53,791 nucleotides of DNA from a virus: IMG/VR virus record IMGVR_UViG_3300047173_000045, positions 1-53,791 of that record; one strand, 5' to 3'. The notes under the pieces were generated by a model that saw only the letters and a program-made list of their open reading frames with translations, was not told the DNA's origin and made no database searches. The translations under genes and the position numbers were made by a program. Numbering within the stretch: the stretch's first letter is position 1; each line of letters starts with the position of its first letter. This document shows, one piece after another, positions 1 to 9,735 of this stretch.

Positions 1-1324
1 GCTGGCACTGGTTGCGGATCGCCCAGCTTGGGTGCCAAAGAAATTTGAGGAGCTGGCACTGGTTGCGGATTGCCCAGCGTTGTTACCAAAGAAATTTGAG
101 GAGCCGGCACTTGTTGCTTGATATCCAGCGTGGGTGCCAAAGAAATTTGAGGAGTTGGCATTTGTTGCGGATTGCCCAGCGTTGTCACCAAAGAAATTTG
201 AGTATCTGGCGTAGGTTGCTTGATATCCAGCGTGGGTGCCAAAGAAATTTGAGGAGTAGGCGTTAGTTGCGCCTTGCCCAGCTTCGGAACCAAAGAAATT
301 TGAGAATCTGGCACTGGTTGCGCTGAGACCGGCGTGGATACCAAAGAAATTTGAGGAGCTGGCACTTGTTGCTTGATATCCAGCGTTGTTACCAAAGAAA
401 TTTGAGTAGCTGGCACTGGTTGCGCCTTGCCCAGCGTTGTCACCAAAGAAATTTGAGAATCTGGCACTGGTTGCTTGATATCCAGCGTGGTGGCCAAAGA
501 AATTTGAGGAACTGGCATTTGTTGCGCTGAGACCGGCTTGGGTGCCAAAGAAATTTGAGTAGCTGGCGTAGGTTGCGGATTGCCCAGCTTGGGTGCCAAA
601 GAAATTTGAGGAGCCGGCATTTGTTGCGGATTGCCCAGCGTTGTTACCAAAGAAATTTGAGGAGCCGGCACTGGTTGCTTGATATCCAGCTTGGATACCA
701 AAGAAATTTGAGGAGTTGGCGTTAGTTGCTTGATCTCCAGCGTGGGTACCAAAGAAATTTGAGCCGCTGGCACTGGTTGCGCTGAAACCGGCTAGGTTGC
801 CAAAGAAATTTGAGGAGCCGGCATTTGTTGCGCTGAAACCGGCTTGGGGACCAAAGAAATTTGAGTAGCTGGCACTGGTTGCGGATTGCCCAGCTTGGGG
901 ACCAAAGAAATTTGAGGCGCTGGCATTTGTTGCTTGATATCCAGCTTCGGAACCAAAGAAATTTGAGTAGATGGCACTGGTTGCGGATTGCCCAGCTTGG
1001 GGGCCAAAGAAATTTGAGGAGTTGGCGTTAGTTGCGGATTGCCCAGCTTGGACACCAAAGAAATTTGAGGAGCTGGCACTTGTTGCTTGATATCCAGCGT
1101 GGGTACCAAAGAAGTTTGAGGAGCCGGCACTGGTTGCGTATTGCCCAGCTTCGAAACCAAAGAAATTTGAGTAGCTGGCATTTGTTGCGGATTGCCCAGC
1201 GTTTTCACCAAAGAAGTTTGAGGATCTGGCGTAGGTTGCTTGATATCCAGCGTTGTCACCAAAGAAATTTGAGTAGATGGCATTTGTTGCGCTGAAACCG
1301 GCTTGGGTGCCAACAAAGTTTGAA
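1..1324 (-). repeat. 51-bp tandem repeat array, about 26 copies, coding
   Basis: The core aaagaaatttgag recurs every 51 bases from 37 to 1261 (25 copies, some with a g in place of an a), with a diverged copy at 1312. Spacing never leaves frame. Within each unit a few codons vary and the rest are nearly fixed. This is an in-frame protein repeat, not a CRISPR array. Confidence 0.95.
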
Positions 1325-1611
1325 CTCGAAACATTCAGTGCGCCGGAGCCAGCAGAAGTGCCAGAGAAGAAATTATTAATATGAGTAGGGGCAGCATCTG
1401 TCGTATTCGACGACCAAATATTATTATTGCCGTCTATGGAAAAAACGCCACCGCCGCCACCCGTTGATGCAATTGTGATATCACCACCGCTAGGCGAATT
1501 ATCGGTGATAGTAATCCCCGAACCCTCAACGAGCGTCACAGCACCAGTGATGCCGTCGATGGTGGTTACGCCCCCCCCACCGCCGCCTGTAGGTGGGTTA
1601 TAAATACCCAA
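1..1611 (-). CDS. Tail fibre with 17-residue NFFG tandem repeats (5' part; runs off the left edge)
   Basis: Open from a TTG codon at 1611 to the window edge, 537 codons without a stop. The N-terminus is Gly-rich (about residues 7-11), then a beta-rich segment (VTTIDGITGAVTLVEG), then from about residue 95 roughly 26 copies of a 17-residue repeat built on SNFFGxxAGxxATxAxx. TTG was chosen because GGGAGG lies 5 bases upstream and no ATG fits; it directly follows the TAA of the 101-residue gene upstream. The repeats are typical of phage adhesins and probably form a beta-structured shaft. An apparent 180-codon frame at 792-1334 is a shadow in another frame. The C-terminal end is probably the fragment at 53370-53791. 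Fibre role: confident; receptor unknown. Confidence 0.85.
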   Translation of the reverse strand, partial: MGIYNPPTGGGGGGVTTIDGITGAVTLVEGSGITITDNSPSGGDITIASTGGGGGVFSIDGNNNIWSSNTTDAAPTHINNFFSGTSAGSGALNVSSSNFVGTQAGFSATNAIYSNFFGDNAGYQATYARSSNFFGENAGQSATNASYSNFFGFEAGQYATSAGSSNFFGTHAGYQATSASSSNFFGVQAGQSATNANSSNFFGPQAGQSATSAIYSNFFGSEAGYQATNASASNFFGPQAGQSATSASYSNFFGPQAGFSATNAGSSNFFGNLAGFSATSASGSNFFGTHAGDQATNANSSNFFGIQAGYQATSAGSSNFFGNNAGQSATNAGSSNFFGTQAGQSATYASYSNFFGTQAGLSATNASSSNFFGHHAGYQATSARFSNFFGDNAGQGATSASYSNFFGNNAGYQATSASSSNFFGIHAGLSATSARFSNFFGSEAGQGATNAYSSNFFGTHAGYQATYARYSNFFGDNAGQSATNANSSNFFGTHAGYQATSAGSSNFFGNNAGQSATSASSSNFFGTQAGRSATSAS

Positions 1612-1917
1612 TTAAACCTCCCAGACCGTTACGGGATTATTACTGCCGCTTGCTGCGATAACATTAAATCCATTGGTTGCGGCGAAGTTTGCTTCGAAAA
1701 CAATAGAGCCGTTTGGGACAAGCGTAACGGTGCCAGCGGTGCCGATAGCAGCAGCAGTAGGCTGAATTGAGATACCGATATTTACTGAACTTACGTTTTC
1801 AATTATCAGGTAATGCCTGTCAGGATTAGTGGCAATCAACTGAATGGAAGATGTCCCAAGATTTGAAATTGATTTGTCTTTTATAAGTGCGGTCAGTAAT
1901 GGACTTAGGGATGACAT
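1612..1917 (-). CDS. Small fibre-associated protein, function unknown
   Basis: 101 residues, no transmembrane segment, mostly predicted beta (HYLIIENVSSVNIGISIQP). It sits between the collar-domain fibre gene and the repeat fibre gene, and ends in TAA immediately followed, in the same frame, by the TTG start of the repeat fibre. Small beta proteins of this sort are common beside phage fibre genes and may be a baseplate or fibre-attachment component; that role is inferred from position only. Confidence 0.7.
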   Translation of the reverse strand: MSSLSPLLTALIKDKSISNLGTSSIQLIATNPDRHYLIIENVSSVNIGISIQPTAAAIGTAGTVTLVPNGSIVFEANFAATNGFNVIAASGSNNPVTVWEV

Positions 1918-1925
1918 TTATACAC

Positions 1926-2978
1926 CTATGTTTTTATGATTTTTAGAACGACTGCGGAAGGCTGAATATTATTATGAGCGCCGTCACCGCCTGTAGATTG
2001 AGTAGACAATATACTAGTGACTGAACCACTGCTATAGGCATCTACGACACCAGCTTTATTCGATCCACCAGTACTGGAATAAGAAAAATTTTCTATATGA
2101 GTATGAGAAGGAATTTCAGAGGTAATTAATGTGTGTGTTTCTTCACCTCCAAAATTACCAACAGCATTACCAAGCGTTGCCGTTCCTGTTCCGCCTGACC
2201 CGACTGCGACATTGCGTCGGAAATCGGGAAGATTGAATGTCGTCGTGCCATCACCAGCGCCCCAAGTGGTGCCAATCGCTGTGAATAAAGCAGAATAAGT
2301 AATTCTACTAACTGCCGTCCCGTCGCAATTTAAATATCCACTCGGAGCTGTTAATCCACCATAATCAAAAATAAATCCAGGAAGAATGCTTGCCGGTGTG
2401 TTAACCCAAGATGTTCCGCCAGCGCCATCTGCCGATAGAATCTGACCATTGGTCGCAGCGCCGCTACTAATCGTTGTGGTCGTGACATTATTAAGAACCG
2501 CTAGCGCACCCAAACCTAGATTTGTACGCGCATCGGAGGCATCCGTAGCACCAGTTCCTCCGCCAGAAATAGGAAGGGCCGTGGCAAAGGCATTGATGGC
2601 CGGTATAACCGCTGTATTGGCGGAATCAACAAAAACTTGAACGGTGATTCCTTGCGCCACCGTGACGCCGGTGCCCGCAGCTTGAGAAACAATTTCAATG
2701 GTAAAAGCGCCAGTGGTTGCGTTTTCTATAATATATTCAGAGCCGGTATTGGGAACGATGTATTGTATATTCCCAGTCAAAGCACCAGTGAGGCGATGAT
2801 AGATATTTTGAGCATTAGTTGAAGATACCGTAATATTGGAATTGCCAGCCACATTAGCGACAAATAAACCGCCTACGTTTAGATCTATAATTCCAAAGTT
2901 ATTATTGAGCGTTACGCCCCAAGTGCCATTTAAGGAGCCTGTGGTTGGCTGTGCATAGCCTTTGTTCGCTGTAGTCAT
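1926..2978 (-). CDS. Tail fibre with C-terminal phage tail collar domain
   Basis: 350 residues. The last 150 or so residues match the phage tail collar / microcystin-dependent protein pattern: LPGFIFDYGG, PSGYLNCDG, the FNLPDFRRNVAVG core, then a HTHIENF histidine motif and NNIQPSAVVLKIIKT at the end. The N-terminal part (NKGYAQPTTGSLNGTWG) resembles segments that anchor fibres to the tail. It probably binds the host surface or caps a fibre. The 98 bases upstream (2979-3076) hold no gene I can recognise. Confidence 0.85.
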   Translation of the reverse strand: MTTANKGYAQPTTGSLNGTWGVTLNNNFGIIDLNVGGLFVANVAGNSNITVSSTNAQNIYHRLTGALTGNIQYIVPNTGSEYIIENATTGAFTIEIVSQAAGTGVTVAQGITVQVFVDSANTAVIPAINAFATALPISGGGTGATDASDARTNLGLGALAVLNNVTTTTISSGAATNGQILSADGAGGTSWVNTPASILPGFIFDYGGLTAPSGYLNCDGTAVSRITYSALFTAIGTTWGAGDGTTTFNLPDFRRNVAVGSGGTGTATLGNAVGNFGGEETHTLITSEIPSHTHIENFSYSSTGGSNKAGVVDAYSSGSVTSILSTQSTGGDGAHNNIQPSAVVLKIIKT

Positions 2979-3076
2979 GGAACGCCTGTGCGCTTCATGG
3001 CTACCATGCGGCTTGCAGGGCTAGACCATAGGATTATCCCTATCCGGCTCGGACGGGCGGTGAAATCAGTGTAGCA

Positions 3077-5956
3077 CTAACTGACTTTACTATCAAGAAG
3101 ATCATAGACTTCGGACGCAGACCGTGGGCGCACTTTGTCAAAAAACAAATTGCGGTTTGCCCGCACGACATTGGCAGGGAAGATATCCTTGGCTTTTGCG
3201 CCCGTGCCGGTAGCGTTAATCAGCTTTTCCGCGCCATTGGGGCCGAACACATGCGCCATATACACCTCGCCGGGACTGGGATCGCGGCCAAGGTTACTGG
3301 CAAGCTGGTTGGCATTATCGCGGGCATAAAGTGAAGCCATCGTACGTTGTGCGTCCGGGTCGGCTTTATCAGCATATTTTATCCCCGTCGAGTCGCCGTA
3401 TTTATTGACCATATCGCGCCAGGTTTGGTTGGTAAATTGGTATGGGCCGGATGCCGAGGAATTGGGGTTTTTGGCGTCGGGATTTCTTCCTGATTCCGCG
3501 ACTTGCATTTTGTCGAGAAGGTTATTCGGCTGCGTAGGCGCAGGGCCTTCGTCGGCATAGGCGGGGGAAATAATGCCGAGTTTGTTCATTAGGTTTTCGG
3601 AGTGTTGTTGTGGCTGTGAAATTGCAGTAGCTGGTGTAGTCTGATCGCCCGGTTTACTAAGCGTCATCGTGCCGCCCGGTAAAGTATCGTTTAGATATGA
3701 ACCAAGAGATTTTATTAAATTCGTTTTAGCCTGTGGCGTTCCTGCATTTTGAATTTTGTCCAAAAGTGCCTGCCCCCTAGGACTAAACATTACATCCGAT
3801 AGGTTTTGCTGATATTCGGCGGTTTGCGCTTTTGAAAAAATACTCAATACGCCATTGGCGGCCTTTTTAGCCGCGTCTCCTAGGCTGGTCGGTATCTTTC
3901 CTGCATTATCGAGAATGTCTCCGGCGGAGGTACGAATATTTGTTAGGGAGCCTTTACTTGGAATAAAAGATGACCCTTCTTGTGCGGTTCTTAAAGTTCC
4001 CATTAAATCCTGAAACTGACTGTATTTATCCGGCCCAAGCAAGGTTTGCCACTTTGCCGCAACATCAGGTGCGCCAGTTTTAAGTTTTCCTGCAAGTGCC
4101 AGAGGATTTCCTTCGTCAAGATTTCCAACAGTTTGCAAATATTTACCTTTAGCCAAAGCTGTTGAAGCATCCGGCCCAATATTTTCTGCAATGGTTTGAG
4201 TAGCCTGGGGCGTGGCAGAAAATCCCTTATCTATGACCTGCTTTGGATATAAATCAGAATCAGCGAGAGGGCCGAGATATTTTTGTATTTTTGGTAAATC
4301 CTCTTGTGCGTTTCCCGCATAAATAGCTCTTGCTTGCTTATATAAGCCGCCTTCCGGCACTAAACTATTAGGGCCAGCTTTTGCAGTAACATCAGCATTG
4401 TCCAATTCATCTCTTAAATTAGATGCCAAGCCGCTCAAAACTCTTGTTTGGTTTCTATTGCCTGCATTCATGGCCTCGCCAGCCATTCCATCAAGCTCGC
4501 GTTTCACTTGGTCTAAGAATTCAAGTTTTAAGCCTGGTGCGATGCCTTTACCTGTTACGATGCCTGCATCAGCACCCTGTGCTGTGAGCTCAGGATCGGA
4601 AACTCCAACATTTTTCATCTGATTTTGCATCGTAACCAATGCGCGTTGGAAGGCCGTTTGTCCGGCTGGCGTATTTATAATACGATTTATCCCCGGTGTT
4701 TCCATGGCTTTATTTGCTTGGTAAGCTTGCTGATAAAGAGGTGCTGCCTGATCCTGCATATTTTTATATATTTTATTGATAGCATCTTGTGCGCTTCCTC
4801 CAACGACCGTTGAGGCCTCGTCAACACTTGATTCAGGACTGATAGTATCGCCCATGCGTTGAATAGCATTAGAAGCGTTATCCAAACGCCCATTAAAAAA
4901 TGACAGGGCTTGCCCTTTAGTCTGTGGCTTAATCGCCAATTGTCCAGCTTTCGCCATCATATCGGGATCGCCAATTGCTTCGGCAAGAGTTATGGGGATG
5001 CCAGAATTTTGCGCCGCCGCATACCGCGAATTAGCCTGTTGGATTATTTGATCCGCATCCGGTCTGGCGAGAACTTGCTTTACAATATCTGCTTCTGCGG
5101 GATTGTTAGTTTCAATCGTATTGGCAATAGCTGAGGCTCGTTGAGCAATGGGCGAAGTGATGCGATTTCTAACACTGCTAGCTAAAGATGACCCCGCGCC
5201 AATAGCCTCTCCAGCAAGAGTCCCGACAGGGCCAAGAATGCTGCCAATTTCGGCCCCGTGAGTTGCGCCCTGAGCTTCTTGACCGGGAGCAGCATTGCCC
5301 GCCCCATAAATAGCCCCGGTACCGGCACCCACAGCGCTACCTTGCAAGGCTTTGACACCAAGATTGGCTGCTTTTCCGGCAAGAGTTGATGTGTCAATAC
5401 TAGGGCTAAGAAAATCCCCAACCGCTTGCGCGGCTCCGGTGTCAGCGACTTGTCCAAATGTTTTTGCGCCTCCTGCAACATTGGCAAGGAACGATACAAC
5501 TGGGTGCTGTTGATCCAATGCTTTTGCTGGAGCAGAATACATATCTACGCCAGACTTGTAAAGATCACTCCAGCTTGGAGTTGTTTTGTCGGTAAAGGCA
5601 TTGATCGTCCGCAGAACAGGGTCTGCAATAGTTGATCCAACAGCGGAGGCAACTTTAGGGCCTAATCCTAGTGTTCTTCCATTAACAAAAGCTGCGCCGG
5701 TATCAACAAGAGTTTGTGCATCAGATAAAGCTCTTTGTCCACCCGACATGTCCTCATATTTTTGGTCTGGTGCTTGTTGTGCCTTAGCATCATCCGCCGA
5801 AGCCACAACCGGGTCATTATCCCAAGGATTTGCCGGTTGATTTTGATTAGACGGTGCCTGTGAGGCAGGCGCAGGAGAAAGCGCCGAAGTTGCTGACGAC
5901 ACGGGGGCTTGTGTGGCGGGTGCCACTATCGGATCGCTATCCCACGGATCGGCCAT
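3077..5956 (-). CDS. Large virion protein with C-terminal lytic transglycosylase-like domain
   Basis: 959 residues. The N-terminus carries two WDxDPxVA copies in a Pro/Ala-rich linker; the middle is helical, Ala/Gly-rich with small-residue amphipathic stretches. From about residue 805 a lysozyme-superfamily domain appears: LLDKMQVAESGRNP with the presumed catalytic Glu near residue 821, then SASGPYQFTNQTW and YMAHVFGPNGAEK. This layout fits an internal or ejection protein that opens peptidoglycan during DNA entry. Its ATG overlaps the stop of the upstream 1091-residue gene (TAATG), so the pair is probably translated together. Confidence 0.8.
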   Translation of the reverse strand: MADPWDSDPIVAPATQAPVSSATSALSPAPASQAPSNQNQPANPWDNDPVVASADDAKAQQAPDQKYEDMSGGQRALSDAQTLVDTGAAFVNGRTLGLGPKVASAVGSTIADPVLRTINAFTDKTTPSWSDLYKSGVDMYSAPAKALDQQHPVVSFLANVAGGAKTFGQVADTGAAQAVGDFLSPSIDTSTLAGKAANLGVKALQGSAVGAGTGAIYGAGNAAPGQEAQGATHGAEIGSILGPVGTLAGEAIGAGSSLASSVRNRITSPIAQRASAIANTIETNNPAEADIVKQVLARPDADQIIQQANSRYAAAQNSGIPITLAEAIGDPDMMAKAGQLAIKPQTKGQALSFFNGRLDNASNAIQRMGDTISPESSVDEASTVVGGSAQDAINKIYKNMQDQAAPLYQQAYQANKAMETPGINRIINTPAGQTAFQRALVTMQNQMKNVGVSDPELTAQGADAGIVTGKGIAPGLKLEFLDQVKRELDGMAGEAMNAGNRNQTRVLSGLASNLRDELDNADVTAKAGPNSLVPEGGLYKQARAIYAGNAQEDLPKIQKYLGPLADSDLYPKQVIDKGFSATPQATQTIAENIGPDASTALAKGKYLQTVGNLDEGNPLALAGKLKTGAPDVAAKWQTLLGPDKYSQFQDLMGTLRTAQEGSSFIPSKGSLTNIRTSAGDILDNAGKIPTSLGDAAKKAANGVLSIFSKAQTAEYQQNLSDVMFSPRGQALLDKIQNAGTPQAKTNLIKSLGSYLNDTLPGGTMTLSKPGDQTTPATAISQPQQHSENLMNKLGIISPAYADEGPAPTQPNNLLDKMQVAESGRNPDAKNPNSSASGPYQFTNQTWRDMVNKYGDSTGIKYADKADPDAQRTMASLYARDNANQLASNLGRDPSPGEVYMAHVFGPNGAEKLINATGTGAKAKDIFPANVVRANRNLFFDKVRPRSASEVYDLLDSKVS

Positions 5957-8900
5957 TAGGGTTTCGTCCTAAGATTACCATTCGGATCATAGTATGTGGA
6001 GCCAGATTGAAGGTTTTGATAGTCACCTGGGCTAGATATTTTCGGGATTCCCTTGTCTATATCTACGCCCAAGCCCTTTAAGGTTTTTACGGCGGTCGGC
6101 GTATAGAAGCTTTTATCATTAGCAGCTGTACCCATCCCGCGCTGATACTGGTCGTTCAGAGCATCAATTTTTGATTTCAGCAGCGTTGCAATCGTTGTTA
6201 AGCCACCCTTAAATTGATCTGGCGAGGAAGATGCTGGCAAATTGGCAATCTCCCTTTGAATATCGGACTCATTTCCCCCTGAGCCACGATAAGCCTTGGT
6301 CAATTCCTCTGAAACTTTTCCAAGAACGTTATTATAGTTCGTCACTTGGTCCGCCCCAGTATAAACATTGTATTTATTGCCGATAGCGTTAAATAAACGA
6401 ATGTTTCCATTATTCAATGCATCTGCGGCGGTTTGCAAATCTCCTACGTGACCTATGGCAGTATTAAGCGCGTTGATATTTTGCGCGTCCTTACCAGAGG
6501 TAAAGTCATTGCGAACCTTGGCTCTTGCGCCAGGATTAACCGCGTCAAAAGTCGGATCGTACTGCACCGCATTGGATAGCATATTTTGCCAATAAGGCTT
6601 GCTCAATGCAAAGCCGCTGACTTGTGGCAATTTTCCTTCCGCGAACAGCTTGACTTGCGTTGCTTGTGCAGGATCAAGAGTTTTTAGGAAGGCATCGCCG
6701 TGCAAGTTTGGATCGGCTGCTGTTGGTGCGGCAGGCGGGGCGGAATTAGCAGAGGTCGGAGTTGCAGGATTTGACCCCGCAGCAGGTGTAGTTCCACTTA
6801 AAACATTACCGTTGCTATCCACAAGAGTATCGCCATCTTTCAAAACCTTAGAAGCACCTGTCTTGCCAACTGGCGTAAAATTCTGATCCGTCTGTTTGGT
6901 CTCACCAGTCTTGGTATTAAGCAAACCAGTCGTGCCATCCTGATATTGAATCGGTGTCCAGTTGCCAGTTCCGAATTTCTCGGCCATCGTGGCAAGCTGC
7001 TCGGCTTTTTCGTCTGCTGAAACTTGCTGCGCCTTCTGCTCCTGATAATTCTTCAGTCCCGCCTGCGCTCCCTGCCCAACCGCTTGCAGGAATTTCCGCG
7101 ACGGCGATGCAGCCATTGCGAAACCAGCCTCGGACAACGCCAAGCCCGGATCGACTTTGCTCAAATCAAGATTGCTTGTGCCCGTATCGCTATCATCCGA
7201 TGCAGCGGGGCTTGCAGAACTTATATCCGGCGCATCCGGCAAACCGCTTAACCCACCGCTAGGAGCCTGTGGAATGCCGATCCCACTTGCGCCCCCGGAT
7301 TGGCCGTTACCAAGCACACCAGCCAATGGCATGGCTGAATTTAACGCCGCCACGTTATTGGTTGCAGTCGGCATACCGAAAGCCGGTAACGGTTGATTAC
7401 CAGCTAGGTTTTGTTGCTGATTGTTGTTACCATTTAATTGGTTCATGAACATCATTTGCATCATCGGATTCATGGAACCGCCCGGCATACCATTTTCCGC
7501 GCCGTAGTTAGCCGATAAGGGGGCAAATGCACTGGCTGGCGAGCTGCCACCAATATCATAATGAGGAATCTTACCACCACGCGCCAAATCAGTATTATAC
7601 CCACCAGGATCAGCGGCCATCTGCATCTGCATTTCGGTGCTATAGCCAGGAGATTTTGCCAATAACGCGTTAAATTGCGTTTGTGTTAGTGGGTTTGTAC
7701 CGGAAATTTGCGAACTATTTGTTGTTGCTGCGGGAGATCCATTGGGCGTTGCCAGTGACGACAAGCTAAAATCTTTCAACCCGCTATAATTCAATGTATT
7801 CGGAATGGTAGATGAATACCCGTTATTATTACTCGTACCCCCAGGCGACGCAAAACTATACACAGGTACATTGCCGGTCGCGCCTCCGAGGTTGATATAG
7901 GAAGTTGTTGGTGCATTCGGTGTGGTAGCTTTGTTGACAGTTGCGCCGCCACTAGGTGCTGCCGTGCCGCCAGAAGCGTAATAAGGCATGCCGCCATCGG
8001 CTCTTTTAATAATACCACCGCGATTCATATCATCAGGCATCATGCCGACATCGCTGAACATATCAGTATCTGACTCTGCGCCGCCGACAGAATTTTCACC
8101 CGTATCGGTTGGAACGCCGTTGCCAGCAAAGACACCTTTTAGAGCACCTAGTCCAGACGCAATAGGTGCTAAGTTACCCATGCCTCCACTCTGCTGTTGC
8201 GGTATACTTGGCGGGCGCGGAATACCGCTGCCGTTTGCTGATAGACCACCACTAAGGGGAATGAAGTTAACATCAACGTCCGGCACACCGCCGCCGCTAT
8301 CATACTGATTAATTCGTCCGCCTTTATTCGCAAATAATCCGGCAACACCAAGACCCAAGCCAGCAATTTGTGCTGCTGTGTTACCAGTCTGGGATGGTTG
8401 TGTCGTGCTAGACGTACCACCCTGACTACCAGCCGTATTGAGCAACGTTTGCGCCAAGAAGTCTGTGGTTTGGAACGGATAAGCTTGTTGCTGCAAGAAT
8501 TGCTCGTAAGGAATGTTAAGAGCGTTTTGGGCCTGGGCTTGTTGCTGATTACCGGCTTGTAATTGCGCCCCTGCCGCACTTAATTGTCCATTTAATCCCG
8601 TATTGCCGAGATAGCCCTCTACACCAGCGCCCTGCAACGCAAGACCAGCTTGGTTTTGCAGCGCGGACAATTGCGTTTGTTGCTGCGTGTTAAATTCGCT
8701 TTGCGCGTTTTGGAATCCTTGGCTGTTTAATCCTGCCAGCGTGGAATTGTTCGCCATCGCTTGTTGACCGCCAAGCACTCCTTGCGCCACCGCTGCTCTG
8801 TCCCCACCCCATGCGCCAGAAGCAATCGCGTTTCCCGTCAACTGCTGCTGTTGTTGTTGATCCTGCTGATTAGCCTGCGCCATGGTCGCATTAATGACCT

Positions 8901-9231
8901 GCTGCTGGTACGGATTCTGATATTGAGCAATATTCTGTGCGTTGTACTGCGGTAACTGGCTGTAGATATTTTGTGTGCCTTGATTAACCAAATTGCTTGC
9001 TGAATTAAGATACGGTTGCAAGGTGTTTTGGGCATTACCAATATTCGTAAAAGCTTGGTTTTGCGCATCGGTAAAACCAGCGAGTAGCGGGCCGCTATAT
9101 TGCTGCAACGGTGCGCTAGCAGCCTGTTCCGCGAGGCTGCTGATATTATTGTACGCGTTTAAAACAGACGCCGGAGGACTGCTCGTTGTCGTTGCTGTTT
9201 GTGTACTTCCGCCGCCCTTGCCGCCGCACAT
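5956..9231 (-). CDS. Giant virion (ejection or tail) protein, Gln/Asn/Gly-rich
   Basis: 1091 residues with a CGGKGGGS start, a Gln/Asn/Ala-rich helical N-terminal third, then disordered Gly/Ser/Pro stretches broken by short motifs of the form GGRINQYDSGG (about residue 300), GGIIKRADGG (about 400) and GGKIPHYDIGG (about 548). The C-terminal 250 residues look folded and helical. No catalytic domain is recognisable. Position next to the transglycosylase protein suggests a DNA-ejection or internal virion protein. The short repeated GG-I-x-x-x-D-x-GG motifs may bind a common partner. Confidence 0.7.
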   Translation of the reverse strand: MCGGKGGGSTQTATTTSSPPASVLNAYNNISSLAEQAASAPLQQYSGPLLAGFTDAQNQAFTNIGNAQNTLQPYLNSASNLVNQGTQNIYSQLPQYNAQNIAQYQNPYQQQVINATMAQANQQDQQQQQQLTGNAIASGAWGGDRAAVAQGVLGGQQAMANNSTLAGLNSQGFQNAQSEFNTQQQTQLSALQNQAGLALQGAGVEGYLGNTGLNGQLSAAGAQLQAGNQQQAQAQNALNIPYEQFLQQQAYPFQTTDFLAQTLLNTAGSQGGTSSTTQPSQTGNTAAQIAGLGLGVAGLFANKGGRINQYDSGGGVPDVDVNFIPLSGGLSANGSGIPRPPSIPQQQSGGMGNLAPIASGLGALKGVFAGNGVPTDTGENSVGGAESDTDMFSDVGMMPDDMNRGGIIKRADGGMPYYASGGTAAPSGGATVNKATTPNAPTTSYINLGGATGNVPVYSFASPGGTSNNNGYSSTIPNTLNYSGLKDFSLSSLATPNGSPAATTNSSQISGTNPLTQTQFNALLAKSPGYSTEMQMQMAADPGGYNTDLARGGKIPHYDIGGSSPASAFAPLSANYGAENGMPGGSMNPMMQMMFMNQLNGNNNQQQNLAGNQPLPAFGMPTATNNVAALNSAMPLAGVLGNGQSGGASGIGIPQAPSGGLSGLPDAPDISSASPAASDDSDTGTSNLDLSKVDPGLALSEAGFAMAASPSRKFLQAVGQGAQAGLKNYQEQKAQQVSADEKAEQLATMAEKFGTGNWTPIQYQDGTTGLLNTKTGETKQTDQNFTPVGKTGASKVLKDGDTLVDSNGNVLSGTTPAAGSNPATPTSANSAPPAAPTAADPNLHGDAFLKTLDPAQATQVKLFAEGKLPQVSGFALSKPYWQNMLSNAVQYDPTFDAVNPGARAKVRNDFTSGKDAQNINALNTAIGHVGDLQTAADALNNGNIRLFNAIGNKYNVYTGADQVTNYNNVLGKVSEELTKAYRGSGGNESDIQREIANLPASSSPDQFKGGLTTIATLLKSKIDALNDQYQRGMGTAANDKSFYTPTAVKTLKGLGVDIDKGIPKISSPGDYQNLQSGSTYYDPNGNLRTKP

Positions 9232-9735
9232 TTATGCCAGTTCCTTTTCTTTCAAATCTTTTGCCGCCGGACCTTTGCCATTCGGAATGCCGTGCATGAA
9301 ATAAGCACCAACTTGTGTCATGCGTTTTTTGTAAAGAACGATTTTTGCTTCTGTGCGGTGGGTCGTAATGATTCCCATGTTGAGAATTAAATTCATGCTT
9401 TCGGAACACCATTTAGCAAAATCAATAAGATCTTTCGCGTTGTTGCTGCGGCGGTGTTCTGGTGCTACGAAATTCCAGAATTCTTCTACGTGCCATTGAT
9501 CTGTGTACCAGTATTGAGAAAGACCCAGACCTATGCTTGCGACTAAACCATCATCTCCATCAATGACGCCAATAACCCCGCCCTCATTTCTGGTTGCCCG
9601 ACGTATGCAATCTTTGACTTTTTCGGGGTTCATAGAAAACAAGGCGTTTTCATCCCAAAGACGGCAAAGCAAATCAAAGATGGGCTGTTCATCCGATTTC
9701 ATCGCAATCCGTACTGATTTTGGGCGCTCGATCAT
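9232..9735 (-). CDS. GNAT-family acetyltransferase-like protein
   Basis: 167 residues. The fold pattern of GNAT enzymes is visible: an N-terminal helix (SDEQPIFDLLCRLWDEN), a strand (GGVIGVIDGDDGLVASIGL), the central strand and helix (EEFWNFVAPEHRRSNNAKDLIDFAKW) in the acetyl-CoA-binding position, and a late YKKRMTQVG segment. Such genes are frequent in podovirus structural blocks, where substrate and purpose are unknown. The stop overlaps nothing; the next gene upstream overlaps this start by 4 bases. Confidence 0.7.
   Translation of the reverse strand: MIERPKSVRIAMKSDEQPIFDLLCRLWDENALFSMNPEKVKDCIRRATRNEGGVIGVIDGDDGLVASIGLGLSQYWYTDQWHVEEFWNFVAPEHRRSNNAKDLIDFAKWCSESMNLILNMGIITTHRTEAKIVLYKKRMTQVGAYFMHGIPNGKGPAAKDLKEKELA

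Noticed and set aside
1-1330. Periodic 51-bp repeats that could be taken for a CRISPR array
   Set aside because: No conserved repeat alternating with unique spacers, the period is a multiple of three, one reading frame stays open throughout and gives a normal fibre repeat.
792-1334. 180-codon minus-strand frame reading QISLVPKLGNPQPVPA-type repeats
   Set aside because: It is a shadow of the fibre frame: it ends at a stop inside the repeats, while the other frame is open for 537 codons and has a ribosome site.
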